Source: an uncultured Pelagibacteraceae bacterium
GTDB lineage: Bacteria > Pseudomonadota > Alphaproteobacteria > Pelagibacterales > Pelagibacteraceae
NCBI GenBank assembly: GCA_902603555.1
Contig: CACKVD010000006.1
Span: forward strand, 1 to 64,000
Direction of reading: 5' to 3'
DNA: 64,000 bases
This document shows positions 56,133-64,000 of the stretch, in pieces. A model generated the notes under the pieces. That model was given only the letters and a program-made list of their open reading frames with translations. It was not told where the DNA came from and did not search any database. Within the stretch, counting starts at the first letter, position 1, and each line of letters begins with the position of its first letter. The translations under genes were made by a program, and so were the position numbers.

Positions 56133-56830
56133 TTTAAAGCATCAAGTTCAGAATATATTTCTTTTTCAAGAGTATTAAGAAAAGTTTCTTTTGTAAGACC
56201 GGGACTTATTGGTTCGAGAATTGAAATAGTAATATCTCTATTTGAATTTTTTTTTCCATGTTTTGGCCACACGAATCCAGAATTTATCGCCACAGGTTGG
56301 CAATAAATTTTTAGTTCATCATAAATCCTTGCAACTCCTTTTTTAAAATTAGGTCTTTCAGTTGGTAAAACTCGAGTCGCTTGAGGAAAAATAATTAAAG
56401 GTCTATTAGAATTCTTAATAGTTTTCGAAATATCATCAAAAAAACTTAAATTATCCTTTGTAGTTTTATCTCTTTTAATTGATATAGATCCAATTTTTTT
56501 CAAAAACCATCCAAATATAGGAATTAATATTAACTCTTTTTTCAAAATAAAAACTGGAGAATTAAAAATCGTTTGAAGAAAAAAAGTTTCAAACATTGAT
56601 TGATGAGATGAAGCAATAAAATATTTTCTATCTTTAATAATATTTTCCTCACCCTTAATAATTATATTAGTAGAAAGAAAAAATTTTAGGCAAATTCTCG
56701 ACCAATGACCCATAAGTTTTCCTCCTAACAAAACAAATTTTTGAGGGAATAATAAGGTTGGTAAAAATAGTAATGAAATAAAAATGATACCAGTAAAAAA
56801 AGATAAGGAAAATAAAATATTTCTAATCAT
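56129..56830 (-). CDS. plsC: 1-acyl-sn-glycerol-3-phosphate acyltransferase family
   Basis: Acylates lysophosphatidic acid in phospholipid synthesis. A membrane helix at residues 1-25 precedes the acyltransferase core. Motif I is SSHQSMFETFF, where the usual HX4D acid is Glu; the substrate-binding FPEGTR is FPQATR. Both variants occur in some alphaproteobacterial relatives as I recall, so activity is probable. Length (233) is normal. Confidence 0.88.
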   Translation of the reverse strand: MIRNILFSLSFFTGIIFISLLFLPTLLFPQKFVLLGGKLMGHWSRICLKFFLSTNIIIKGEENIIKDRKYFIASSHQSMFETFFLQTIFNSPVFILKKELILIPIFGWFLKKIGSISIKRDKTTKDNLSFFDDISKTIKNSNRPLIIFPQATRVLPTERPNFKKGVARIYDELKIYCQPVAINSGFVWPKHGKKNSNRDITISILEPISPGLTKETFLNTLEKEIYSELDALN

Positions 56831-56843
56831 GCCTTTAAAAAAA

Positions 56844-58058
56844 CTAAATCAAATCCTTAAGTCTTTGTCTTTTGTTAATAACTTGAATTTTAGATTTATT
56901 TATAAGCAGTTCAGTCGATTTAGGTCTTAAGTTGTAATTAGAACTTAACGACATTCCATATGCACCTACATCACATATTAAAATTAAATCTTTCTCTTTT
57001 AGTTTTTGAAATCCTTTAAGAGTTGAAAATTTATCTGTACTTTCACAAATAGGACCAACAAATTCGTAAGTTCTTTTTGTTTTTTTTTTATTTTTATTTG
57101 CAGGAATAATTCTATGATTGGCATTATATAATGCAGGTCTCATCAAATCATTCATAGCGGCATCTAAGATTATAAAATCTTTTTTATGTCCCTCTTTAAT
57201 ATAAATAATTTTTGAAATCAGAAAACCAGAATTTCCTATTATTGATCTACCTGGCTCAAAAATAATTTTAGATTTATTTTTTATTAAAATTTTTTTAATG
57301 CTTTTAGAATATTTATTCAAATTAAGTCTTCTATTTTTATTCTCGTAATCTATTCCCATTCCTCCACCAAGATCAATGTATTCAAATTTAAATTTAGTCT
57401 TGTTTATAATCCTTCTTACAACTTTTAGCATTTTTTCATAAGGTGTATGATCGAGTATTTGACTTCCAATATGTACACTTAGACATTTAAGATCTAAATA
57501 TTTAGAATTTTTTATATATTTAACTACATGTAATAAATCTTTTTCAGGGATACCAAATTTATTTTCTTTTTTACCAGTCGATATTTGAATAAGAGTTTTT
57601 GCATCAGTATTCGGATTAAGTCTAACACCTACCTTAACCTTCTTTTTTTCTTTTTTAGCAATTCTTTCTATTTCTAAAATTTCACTTTTTGATTCAGCAT
57701 TAATTAAAAGAATATTTTTTTTAATTGCATAGATAAGTTCATGTGAGGTTTTGCCAACTCCAGAAAAAACAATTTTATTAGGTTTAATTCCAGCTTTTAA
57801 AGCTCTCATTAATTCACCAATAGAAACTACATCTGCACCAAGACCCAATTTTCCCATTTGGCGTAATATGATTTTATTTGGGTTTGCTTTAACAGCAAAA
57901 CAAACAAGAGGATCTATTGATTTAAAACTTTTTTGAAAATTTTTTATATTTTCTTTTATTTTCTTTAAAGAATAACAGTATAGGGGTGTTGAATATTTTT
58001 TTGCAAGTATTTTTGCTTTAATACCATCAATTAAAAAGTCATTGAGTTTATACGTCAT
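56844..58058 (-). CDS. lysA: Diaminopimelate decarboxylase
   Basis: PLP enzyme, last step of lysine synthesis. The PLP lysine is in VCFAVKANPNKIILRQM; other signatures are CLSVHIGSQI, IDLGGGMGIDY, KIIFEPGRSIIGNSG and VGPICESTDKF. Length (404) is normal. It follows the lptM-like gene with an ATGA overlap, and argH lies upstream. dapB at 11200-11976 acts earlier in the same pathway. Confidence 0.98.
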   Translation of the reverse strand: MTYKLNDFLIDGIKAKILAKKYSTPLYCYSLKKIKENIKNFQKSFKSIDPLVCFAVKANPNKIILRQMGKLGLGADVVSIGELMRALKAGIKPNKIVFSGVGKTSHELIYAIKKNILLINAESKSEILEIERIAKKEKKKVKVGVRLNPNTDAKTLIQISTGKKENKFGIPEKDLLHVVKYIKNSKYLDLKCLSVHIGSQILDHTPYEKMLKVVRRIINKTKFKFEYIDLGGGMGIDYENKNRRLNLNKYSKSIKKILIKNKSKIIFEPGRSIIGNSGFLISKIIYIKEGHKKDFIILDAAMNDLMRPALYNANHRIIPANKNKKKTKRTYEFVGPICESTDKFSTLKGFQKLKEKDLILICDVGAYGMSLSSNYNLRPKSTELLINKSKIQVINKRQRLKDLI

Positions 58059-58180
58059 GAAACCACAATAGGTTTGCTATCAAAAAATTTTGATGATTGT
58101 TCCTTATAGACTGGGTCATTTTTTTTACCACAAGATATAACCATCACACTTAAGAAAATTATTATGTATATTTTTTTCAT
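58055..58180 (-). CDS. lptM: LptM/YifL-like small lipoprotein (41 aa)
   Basis: A 41-residue lipoprotein between argH and lysA. MKKIYIIIFLSVMVIS is the signal and lipobox VISC is at residues 14-17, directly followed by GKKNDPVY, close to the CGKKGDP hallmark of LptM/YifL, a helper for LptD outer-membrane assembly in E. coli. The stop overlaps the lysA ATG (ATGA). The gene is 2 bp after argH. The position argH-lptM-lysA is common in proteobacteria. Confidence 0.85.
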   Translation of the reverse strand: MKKIYIIIFLSVMVISCGKKNDPVYKEQSSKFFDSKPIVVS

Positions 58181-58182
58181 TA

Positions 58183-59571
58183 TTATTTTTTCTTATATTT
58201 TAATATCATTTTTTTTATATTTGCAAAAGCAGTACCACCATAAGATTTTTTTGAATTTATAGAGTTCTTAAGGTTAAATACTTTTAAAACATCTTCCGTT
58301 AATTTGGGTTCAACTTTTTTTAACTCCACAATGGTTAGATCTTCTAATCTTTTTCTTTTTTTTTCAGCGAGATTGACTATAGCAGCTGTTTTTTGGTAGG
58401 CATTTCTAAAGGATATTGAATGATTTTTTACAAGATAATCAGCTAAATCAGTAGCAGTCATAAATCCTGAGCCCGCAAGTTCTAGCATCTTTTTTTTATT
58501 TGGACTAAAATTATTTAATACTTCATCAAGAATATTAAGACTATTTATTAAAATATCATTAGTTTTAAATACTATCTCCTTATCGTCTTGAAGATCCTTA
58601 AAATAAGACAATGGCAATCTTTTTAGTATTGTTAACATAGAAAATAAGTTTCCATACACTGAGCCGGATTTACCTCTTAAGTATTCTAAAAGATCTGGAT
58701 TTTTTTTTTGAGGCATTATTGAAGATCCTGTAACAATTTTATCATTCAATTTAACAATATTAAATCCATCTGAATTCCATATGATGAATTCTTCAGCAAT
58801 TCTTGATATATGCATTGAACAAACGGAACAACTATATAGATAATCTAAAACGAAATCTCTATCAGATACAGTATCTATAGAATTATTTGTTGGTTTTTTA
58901 AATCCTAATTTTTTAGTTGTATATTCTCTGTCTATGTTAAATGAAGTTCCAGTCAAAGCAGAAACTCCAAGTGGATTTTCGTTAAGACATTCCATATTAT
59001 TTAAAAATCTTTTTTTGTCTCTTTCAAACATCTCAACAAATGCCATTAAATAATGCCCTAAGGATATTGCTTGAGCATTTTTTAAGTGAGTAAAACCTGG
59101 CATAATAGTTTCAATATTTTTTTCTGCGATTTTTAAGATTGTTTTGATAATTTTATCTAAAGAGTAATCAATAGTATTAGTAGAGTCTCTCATCCAGATT
59201 TTTAAGTCAGTAATTACCTGATCATTTCTTGATCTTGCTGTATGAATATAACCAGCATCTTCACCTATTATTTGAAATAATCTTTTTTCAATGTTCATGT
59301 GAATATCTTCATATTTTTTATCAAATTTAAACTTCTTTTTTGAAATTTCTTTTTTTATTTTATTTAATCCATAAATAATTTTATTTTTAATTTTAAAAGA
59401 AATTATTTTTTGCTTAAAAAGCATTTCAACATGTGCAATAGAACCCATTATATCTTCTTTAAAAAGTCTTTTATCAACATCTATAGAATTACCAACTCTT
59501 AGAAAAAGACTAGAAGTTTGCTTTTTTATTCTAGTGTTCCAAATTGCTTGGTTGTTTTTATTTTTTGCCAT
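58183..59571 (-). CDS. argH: Argininosuccinate lyase
   Basis: Last step of arginine synthesis: splits argininosuccinate into arginine and fumarate. DIHMNIEKRLFQIIG, HTARSRNDQVITDLKIW and TGSSIMPQKKNPDLLEYLRGK (the flexible fumarase/lyase loop) are present. Length (462) is standard. It is divergent from the TlpA-like gene by 24 bp, a conserved pairing. Confidence 0.98.
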   Translation of the reverse strand: MAKNKNNQAIWNTRIKKQTSSLFLRVGNSIDVDKRLFKEDIMGSIAHVEMLFKQKIISFKIKNKIIYGLNKIKKEISKKKFKFDKKYEDIHMNIEKRLFQIIGEDAGYIHTARSRNDQVITDLKIWMRDSTNTIDYSLDKIIKTILKIAEKNIETIMPGFTHLKNAQAISLGHYLMAFVEMFERDKKRFLNNMECLNENPLGVSALTGTSFNIDREYTTKKLGFKKPTNNSIDTVSDRDFVLDYLYSCSVCSMHISRIAEEFIIWNSDGFNIVKLNDKIVTGSSIMPQKKNPDLLEYLRGKSGSVYGNLFSMLTILKRLPLSYFKDLQDDKEIVFKTNDILINSLNILDEVLNNFSPNKKKMLELAGSGFMTATDLADYLVKNHSISFRNAYQKTAAIVNLAEKKRKRLEDLTIVELKKVEPKLTEDVLKVFNLKNSINSKKSYGGTAFANIKKMILKYKKK

Positions 59572-59595
59572 GATAATTAATTATACCTATTTAAC

Positions 59596-60105
59596 ATGAG
59601 ATTTTTAATAATTTTTATTTTTTTAATATCTAATTGCTTTGCAGATGAAGCATTTAATCTTAAAAATATTGTTATTAATAAAGAATTGAAAAAATACAAC
59701 GATTTGACGTTTTTAGATGATAAAAATAAGCAATTAAACTTAAAAGACTATAATGGAAATTTGATTCTATTAAATTTCTGGGCAACATGGTGCGCTCCTT
59801 GTAAAAAGGAGATGCCGTCATTAGATATTTTGCAAAGTCATAACAGTTTAGATAACTTAAAAATATTCCCAATTAATGTAGGACAAGATGATGTGAAAAA
59901 GGCTTTGAATTTTTATAAAGATTTAAAAATAAAAAATTTAAAACTATATTTTGACTCACCAATCACGCTTGCTAAAAAATTTAATTTAAGAGGTATTCCA
60001 ACTTCAATATTAATTAACAAAGAAGGTTATGAATTTGCAAGAATTGTTGGTTCAATCAATTTTGAAGATCAAAAATTTATAGATTGGTTAAGTGGTTATA
60101 ATTAA
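59596..60105 (+). CDS. TlpA-like thiol-disulfide oxidoreductase
   Basis: Exported thioredoxin-fold protein. The signal peptide is MRFLIIFIFLISNCFADEAF with probable cleavage after CFA; the active site is NFWATWCAPCKKEMPSLD, followed by the cis-Pro loop RGIPTSILINKEG. It probably reduces periplasmic disulfides, such as those needed for cytochrome c maturation. It overlaps the convergent twin-helix membrane protein by 4 bp. Confidence 0.92.
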   Translation: MRFLIIFIFLISNCFADEAFNLKNIVINKELKKYNDLTFLDDKNKQLNLKDYNGNLILLNFWATWCAPCKKEMPSLDILQSHNSLDNLKIFPINVGQDDVKKALNFYKDLKIKNLKLYFDSPITLAKKFNLRGIPTSILINKEGYEFARIVGSINFEDQKFIDWLSGYN

Positions 60106-60305
60106 TCTTTAAAAAAATATGCAAAAGCTACCAAGGCAATTATTGCAATAAATTGCAACAACACTCTCAATTGCATTAATTTATTTGAATATTTTTTACT
60201 AATTTCTCCACCCTTGAATAAAGTACCAATTCCAAGCAAGAGAACAATTCCAACAGCAATTAATAAAATTATTGATAAAATTTTAACAATTATTCCAGAA
60301 ATCAT
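60102..60305 (-). CDS. Twin-transmembrane HIG1-like protein
   Basis: A 67-residue membrane protein starting MISGIIVKILSIILLIAVG: two hydrophobic stretches around a loop FKGGEISKKYSNKLMQLRV. The loop with KYSNKLMQLRV resembles the HIG1/twin transmembrane family, whose eukaryotic members assist respiratory complexes. The frame opens at 60410, but the first 35 residues overlap the divergent esterase and are not family-like, so ATG 60305 is preferred. Confidence 0.82.
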   Translation of the reverse strand: MISGIIVKILSIILLIAVGIVLLLGIGTLFKGGEISKKYSNKLMQLRVLLQFIAIIALVAFAYFFKD

Positions 60306-60354
60306 AAATGTATTGTAGGGTGTTTTAAAAATAAAAAAACATAAATCACTCACT

Positions 60355-61008
60355 ATGACATTTTGTCTAGACTCAATTATTATAAAACCAGAAGATGATG
60401 TTGAAATCAAAAATGCAATTATTTTACTCCATGGATATGGGGGAGATGGAAAAGATATAAGTTTATTGTCGTTAAATTGGAGAAGACATTTACCAAATAC
60501 AATTTTTATTTGTCCTAATGGTCATGAGAAATGTCCAATAAATCCATCAGGTTTTCAATGGTTTGATTTAACAAGAGATGACCCAAACTATATCTTAGAA
60601 CAATCTATTCAAGCTGAAAAAAAATTGAATCTATTTGTTGATGAAATAAAAAATAAATTTAATTTAGAAAATAATAAAATTTGTTTATCTGGATTTAGCC
60701 AAGGATGTATGATGTCTATTAATTTAGGCCTTACATCAGATAAAGAGTTTAGTTGTATTGTGGGTTTTTCTGGTAAAATTATTGACGAGGAAAACTTAAA
60801 ATCTCGAATAAAAGTTTCTACCAAAACTTTATTAGTACATGGAGATTCAGATCAAGTTGTTCAACCTAGTTTTATGTTAGAGGCAAAAGATTTTTTTATA
60901 AGAAACAATATTGAAATAGAGACTCATTTAATTAAAAACTGCGACCATAATATTCCAATTGAAGCATCTAGTATAGCATTAAACTATCTTATAAAAAAAT
61001 TTTCATAA
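60355..61008 (+). CDS. Alpha/beta-hydrolase, carboxylesterase/phospholipase type
   Basis: Serine hydrolase of the carboxylesterase/phospholipase family. LLHGYGGDGKDISLLS is the oxyanion region, the nucleophile is Ser in LSGFSQGCMMSI, the acid is Asp in VHGDSDQVVQ and the His is in NCDHNIP. Length (217) is normal. Substrates cannot be read from sequence. It has no signal peptide. Confidence 0.9.
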   Translation: MTFCLDSIIIKPEDDVEIKNAIILLHGYGGDGKDISLLSLNWRRHLPNTIFICPNGHEKCPINPSGFQWFDLTRDDPNYILEQSIQAEKKLNLFVDEIKNKFNLENNKICLSGFSQGCMMSINLGLTSDKEFSCIVGFSGKIIDEENLKSRIKVSTKTLLVHGDSDQVVQPSFMLEAKDFFIRNNIEIETHLIKNCDHNIPIEASSIALNYLIKKFS

Positions 61009-61053
61009 TTGCTTATCATTGAAAAAATTTTTTATTTAAGTTAAGATTTATTT

Positions 61054-61623
61054 ATGAATAATTTTCTTGAGCAAGATGTTTCGCTAGAAAAATGCCCTGC
61101 ATTAGTTTTGAATGCAGATTATAGACCTTTAAGTTACTATCCTTTGTCCTTATGGTCGTGGCAGGATACAGTTAAATCAGTATTTTTAGATAGAGTAATA
61201 ATTGTTAGCACGTATGATAGAGTTGTTAGAAGTCCTTCATTTAACATGCAGTTACCAAGTGTCATTGCTTTAAAGGATTATATTATTCCACAATCAAAAC
61301 CAAGTTTTACAAGATTTAATGTTTTTCTTAGAGATAAATTTTCATGCCAATATTGTGGTAGCGGTGAAGAACTCACGTTTGATCATTTATTGCCAAGATC
61401 AAAAGGGGGAGAGACAAATTGGGATAATGTTATAACTGCCTGCTCTGCATGCAACGTGAGAAAAGGAGGAAAATTATTAAAATCTTCTGGAATGAAACTT
61501 ACTCAGCATCCGTATCAACCATCGACAGAGGATCTTCATCGAAATGGTAAAAATTTTCCCCCTAATTATTTACATAAAAGTTGGATGGATTATCTATATT
61601 GGGATGTAGAGCTCGAAGCTTAA
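61054..61623 (+). CDS. HNH endonuclease-fold protein
   Basis: The C-terminal half has an HNH domain with zinc knuckles: FSCQYCGSGEELTFDHLLPRSKGG pieces with the catalytic His, then NVITACSACNVRKGG. The first 80 residues (VLNADYRPLSYYPLSLWSW, then ARVIIVSTYD-like) match the conserved bacterial HNH group found in many alphaproteobacteria as a core gene. Its biological role is unknown; no restriction or phage genes adjoin it. Confidence 0.88.
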   Translation: MNNFLEQDVSLEKCPALVLNADYRPLSYYPLSLWSWQDTVKSVFLDRVIIVSTYDRVVRSPSFNMQLPSVIALKDYIIPQSKPSFTRFNVFLRDKFSCQYCGSGEELTFDHLLPRSKGGETNWDNVITACSACNVRKGGKLLKSSGMKLTQHPYQPSTEDLHRNGKNFPPNYLHKSWMDYLYWDVELEA

Positions 61624-61625
61624 AA

Positions 61626-62156
61626 TTAAATTTTCTCAGAAATATTAATTGCTATTTTTGAACCAGTTTTAATAATTTTATCCATTATTAAATAGAGACC
61701 TTTTTTTGTTGCTCCCTCTTCATAAGCTATATCTTTATGATGTAATTCGTCTTCTCTAAATTTAATAATCTTATTTTTTAAAACTTTTTCATCAGATCCC
61801 AGTTGATTAATCTGATTTTGATAATGTTCATCTATAACCTCTTCCACAGAAGCTGTACATAGCATAGCCGCTTTTTTTCCAAGAAGAGTAGAACCAAAAC
61901 CAAGACCAACACCTAGCAAATCCCATAAGGGTAAAAATTTAGTAGGTTTTATTTTTCTTTTTTTTATTTCTTTTTCAAAAAACTCACAATGTTCCTTTTC
62001 ATGAATTTTCATTTCCTCTATTGTTTTTTTTAAATTTTCGTCTTTTACCAAAGTGTTAAGCGCCAATAATTGACCTTCATAAATTTTAACAGCACCTCGC
62101 TCACCCGCGTGATCAACCCTGATAAATTCTTCAGTTCTAATTTTAGAGCTTTTCAT
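61626..62156 (-). CDS. coq7: Demethoxyubiquinone hydroxylase Coq7-type
   Basis: Di-iron carboxylate hydroxylase acting near the end of ubiquinone synthesis. The metal ligands are in RVDHAGERGAVKIYEGQLL, MKIHEKEHCEFFEKE, SVEEVIDEHYQNQI and REDELHHKDIAYEEG. Length (176) is normal. It overlaps dsbB by 14 bp; ubiE and ubiB in this window act in the same pathway. Confidence 0.96.
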   Translation of the reverse strand: MKSSKIRTEEFIRVDHAGERGAVKIYEGQLLALNTLVKDENLKKTIEEMKIHEKEHCEFFEKEIKKRKIKPTKFLPLWDLLGVGLGFGSTLLGKKAAMLCTASVEEVIDEHYQNQINQLGSDEKVLKNKIIKFREDELHHKDIAYEEGATKKGLYLIMDKIIKTGSKIAINISEKI

Positions 62157-62625
62157 AATTTGTAAGATTTTTTATCGATAAAATAGTTAAAAATAAACTT
62201 AAACATATATTAATTGTTGTTAAAGATAATCCAAAAACTCTAAATGTCACATCTTTACAACTCACGGTATTCTTGCTTAAATGTTTCAATAACTCCTCTT
62301 TTGAGAGAATTTCACTTGTATCTTTTAATCCACAGAGTGTTGATTCTTGAAAAAAACCTTGTTCAATTCCAAAATGATAGACGGAAATAATAAAAGAAAA
62401 AATAAAAACTAGAGTTAAAAGAAGAATAAAAAATCTTGTATTTTTTTTTAAAAAAAAATTTGATGCTACTAAAAAGATAGACAGTCCATATGGAATTCTC
62501 TCAATTAAACAAAGATTACATGGTTTGTGTCCAAGCACATATTCTATATAGTATGCAGCTATTATTGAAATCAAACTAATTGAGAAAACTAATTTTAAAT
62601 AATTTTCAATTCTCAAATTAAGCAT
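62143..62625 (-). CDS. dsbB: Disulfide bond formation protein DsbB
   Basis: Four-helix inner-membrane quinone oxidoreductase. The first redox pair is in HKPCNLCLIERIPYG; the second, in the long periplasmic loop, comprises Cys in ESTLCGLKD and in NTVSCKDVTF. Length 160 is normal. Electrons pass to ubiquinone, consistent with the neighbouring coq7. It overlaps the yqaA-like gene by 8 bp. Confidence 0.95.
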   Translation of the reverse strand: MLNLRIENYLKLVFSISLISIIAAYYIEYVLGHKPCNLCLIERIPYGLSIFLVASNFFLKKNTRFFILLLTLVFIFSFIISVYHFGIEQGFFQESTLCGLKDTSEILSKEELLKHLSKNTVSCKDVTFRVFGLSLTTINICLSLFLTILSIKNLTNYEKL

Positions 62626-63223
62626 AAAATTTAAAAATTAAGTAAATTATTGCACCGATAAGAACAATTAGTATTCCAACAATTGTAAACCACTTAGACC
62701 CATGTTTGTCCATAAATTGTGTAAATAAGTCTCCAAATTTATATGACAAATAAGAAACAATAAAAAAACGTAAACCTCTTGAAATTAAACTTACAATTAC
62801 AAAAATCAGAATATTAAATCCAATTAAACCACTTGCAATTGTAAAGACCTTATAAGGTAAAGGAGTAAAACCAGCTAAAAAAAGTATACTAAGCCAAGCG
62901 TAAAAACCATCATTATTCATTAGATTACCTTTTAAGCTTATAAGTTTGTTTTCGTAACCATAAAAAGTCATAACTTGCATACCAACATCAAAAAAGAATG
63001 CACCAATAAGATATCCTAATACACCACCTAAAACAGAAAATATTGTTGCAATAAAAAAAACTTTAAGGAAGTCATCTTTTTTAGAAATAACCATAGGTAT
63101 TACCATTACATCGGGTGGGATGGGAAAAAATGAACTTTCAATAAAAGATATAACTGCTAAGTAATATTTAGAACTTTCATGTGCCGCTAAAACTAAACAT
63201 TTTTTATAAAGAGTATTAAACAT
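62618..63223 (-). CDS. YqaA/DedA-like (SNARE-associated type) membrane protein
   Basis: Polytopic membrane protein of about five helices. ESSFFPIPPDVMVIPMVI and GFTPLPYKVFTIASGLIG are the two re-entrant DedA/VTT-type motifs, with YLIGAFFFDVGMQVMTFYG between them. The family probably moves lipids across membranes; the specific role here is unknown. It heads the yqaA-dsbB-coq7 run. Confidence 0.92.
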   Translation of the reverse strand: MFNTLYKKCLVLAAHESSKYYLAVISFIESSFFPIPPDVMVIPMVISKKDDFLKVFFIATIFSVLGGVLGYLIGAFFFDVGMQVMTFYGYENKLISLKGNLMNNDGFYAWLSILFLAGFTPLPYKVFTIASGLIGFNILIFVIVSLISRGLRFFIVSYLSYKFGDLFTQFMDKHGSKWFTIVGILIVLIGAIIYLIFKFYA

Positions 63224-63226
63224 TTT

Positions 63227-63257
63227 TTGGTTTTAATATAATTTTAGTTCTTATACT
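63227..63257 (+). promoter_or_regulatory. Possible promoter of tRNA-Leu
   Basis: TTGGTT (63227-63232) and TATACT (63252-63257) with a 19-base spacer lie before the tRNA. The -10 box is good, the spacing is wide. Transcription would begin about 20 bases before the tRNA. Confidence 0.35.
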
Positions 63258-63282
63258 ATTTAATAAATTATTAAACAATTAA

Positions 63283-63367
63283 GGGCGAATGGCGGAACTG
63301 GTAGACGCGCACGACTCAAAATCGTGTTTCGCAAGAAGTGAGAGTTCGATTCTCTCTTCGCCCACCA
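63283..63367 (+). tRNA. tRNA-Leu (anticodon CAA)
   Basis: 85 bases. Acceptor stem GGGCGAA/TTCGCCC, D arm with GGTAGACGCGC, anticodon stem CACGA/TCGTG with loop CTCAAAA giving anticodon CAA (reads UUG), a long class II variable arm (TTTCGCAAGAAGT) and T arm GAGAG-TTCGATT-CTCTC. The discriminator is A and CCA is encoded. The class II shape and anticodon make the identity secure. The acyl-CoA synthetase gene starts five bases later. Confidence 0.96.
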
Positions 63368-63371
63368 GATT

Positions 63372-64000
63372 ATGAAATTAAAAGAAGTAAATAGTTTAGT
63401 AGAGCTTTTTTTTGAAAAGTATAAAGAAAAAAGAGAATTAAAAAATCAGCCATTTTTAAAGTGGTTAAAAACTGATGAAAATGATTTTTTATCATGGGAA
63501 CAAGTTAGAAATAATATTTGTTTATTTTCAGAGCACTTAAGTAAAAGTTTATCTAAAGGAGATAGGTGTGTTTTATTATCTGAAAATCGACCAGAGTGGC
63601 TTATAGCAGACATAGCAATCATGAATGCAGGTGGAGTAACAGTTCCGTTGTTCACCACATATTCAGAGAAAGATTACGAATATATATTTAATGATTGTAA
63701 ACCAAAGATATGTATAATTTCTAATAATGTTCAATTTAAAAAAATAGAAAAATTTATTTCTAGTAAAACAAAAATAATCTCAATTGAAAATTTTAATAAA
63801 AAAATTGAAAGTATTGAAACCATTTTTGAAAAAAATCCTAAAAAAGAAACAATCAATATTTCTAAAAATTATAATAACAAAATATCGAGAAAAGATCTTG
63901 CTTGTATTATTTATACATCAGGAACCACAGGTAACCCCAAAGGTGTAATGCTTAGTCATGGAGGTATCTTATCAAATTGTGAGGGAGCACAAGAAATTTT
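63372..64000 (+). CDS. Long-chain acyl-CoA synthetase-like AMP-binding protein, C-terminus outside window
   Basis: Begins MKLKEVNSLVELFFEKYKEK and continues through RCVLLSENRPEWLIADIAIM and GGVTVPLFTTYSEKDY, both typical of long-chain fatty acid-CoA ligases. The AMP-binding signature IIYTSGTTGNPKGVMLSHGG is complete; the rest is outside the window (209 codons seen). It activates a fatty acid with ATP and CoA. Its ATG lies five bases after the tRNA CCA end, so both may share a transcript. Confidence 0.93.
   Translation, partial: MKLKEVNSLVELFFEKYKEKRELKNQPFLKWLKTDENDFLSWEQVRNNICLFSEHLSKSLSKGDRCVLLSENRPEWLIADIAIMNAGGVTVPLFTTYSEKDYEYIFNDCKPKICIISNNVQFKKIEKFISSKTKIISIENFNKKIESIETIFEKNPKKETINISKNYNNKISRKDLACIIYTSGTTGNPKGVMLSHGGILSNCEGAQEI

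Noticed and set aside
60306..60410. N-terminal extension of the twin-helix protein
   Set aside because: Overlaps the 5' end of the divergent esterase and places a hydrophilic stretch before the first helix; ATG 60305 is better.
61054..61623. HNH gene as part of a restriction, toxin or phage system
   Set aside because: Neighbours are ordinary housekeeping genes and the protein matches a widespread chromosomal HNH group.

Overview
The window looks like chromosome from an oceanic SAR11-type alphaproteobacterium (Pelagibacterales). The signs are very AT-rich DNA, almost no spacer between genes, many 1-16 bp gene overlaps, a Lys/Asn/Ile-heavy proteome, alphaproteobacterial synteny (murJ-trpS; fur-miaB-phoH-ybeY-lnt-metK-nusA-infB-rbfA-rpsO-pnp; irr divergent from fabA-fabB-fabI; rpsT-dnaA-dnaN; argH-lptM-lysA; yqaA-dsbB-coq7) and the loss of several genes usually found inside those clusters. 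I see no prophage, insertion sequence, CRISPR array, rRNA or integration module. No stretch longer than 300 bases lacks a gene; the longest is the 272-base rpsT-dnaA spacer.

Layout. 1-4250: leuS (C-terminus cut by the window edge), a DUF3576-like lipoprotein, and a strongly expressed-looking porin with its own terminator. 4280-9627: two convergent TPR-sulfotransferase paralogues, a ThiE/TenI-like protein, YggS, an L,D-transpeptidase, a receiver-less winged-helix regulator and a 39-residue ArfA-like ribosome-rescue protein. 9617-15939 (minus strand): adenosine-kinase-like protein, nth, dapB, a 56-residue membrane protein, dnaJ, dnaK and grpE, with a sigma-32-like promoter in front of dnaK. 15976-21480: rdgB, an LpoA-like protein, rsmI, a DolP-like BON lipoprotein and maeB. 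21531-27131: murJ, trpS, an Nfu-type protein, a Bax-like glucosaminidase, a polysaccharide deacetylase and a shortened tsaB.

27140-39692 is one long plus-strand information-processing run from fur to pnp, with a promoter and hairpin terminator in front of nusA. rimI, corC, rimP, ylxR and truB are missing from positions where relatives often carry them. 39733-43009 (minus strand): FkbM methyltransferase, fabI, fabB (carrying a 13-base C/G homopolymer) and fabA. 43103-47005: irr, then katG, a 2-oxoglutarate-oxygenase-like gene, a DUF2061 membrane protein and an 8-cysteine miniprotein; Irr-box-like dyads precede irr and katG, and two Fur-box-like dyads precede the miniprotein, suggesting an iron/peroxide-responsive island. 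47033-52145 (minus strand): SH3-like protein, ThiF/MoeB-like E1 enzyme, dut, coaBC, ubiB, ubiE. 52177-56132: mutM, rpsT, dnaA, dnaN. 56129-59571 (minus strand): plsC, lysA, lptM-like lipoprotein, argH. 59596-64000: TlpA-like thioredoxin, twin-membrane-helix protein, esterase, HNH protein, coq7, dsbB, a YqaA-like membrane protein, tRNA-Leu(CAA) and the start of an acyl-CoA synthetase.

Four short genes below common ORF-length cut-offs are supported by sequence and context (arfA-like 9508-9627, membrane protein 11973-12143, cysteine miniprotein 46826-47005, lptM-like 58055-58180), plus a possible 10-codon leader ORF coupled to dnaA. The most unusual signals are the ArfA-like ORF, the fabB homopolymer, the iron-responsive island with its regulatory dyads, the dnaA leader ORF, two divergent gene pairs whose 5' ends overlap, and the truncated tsaB.
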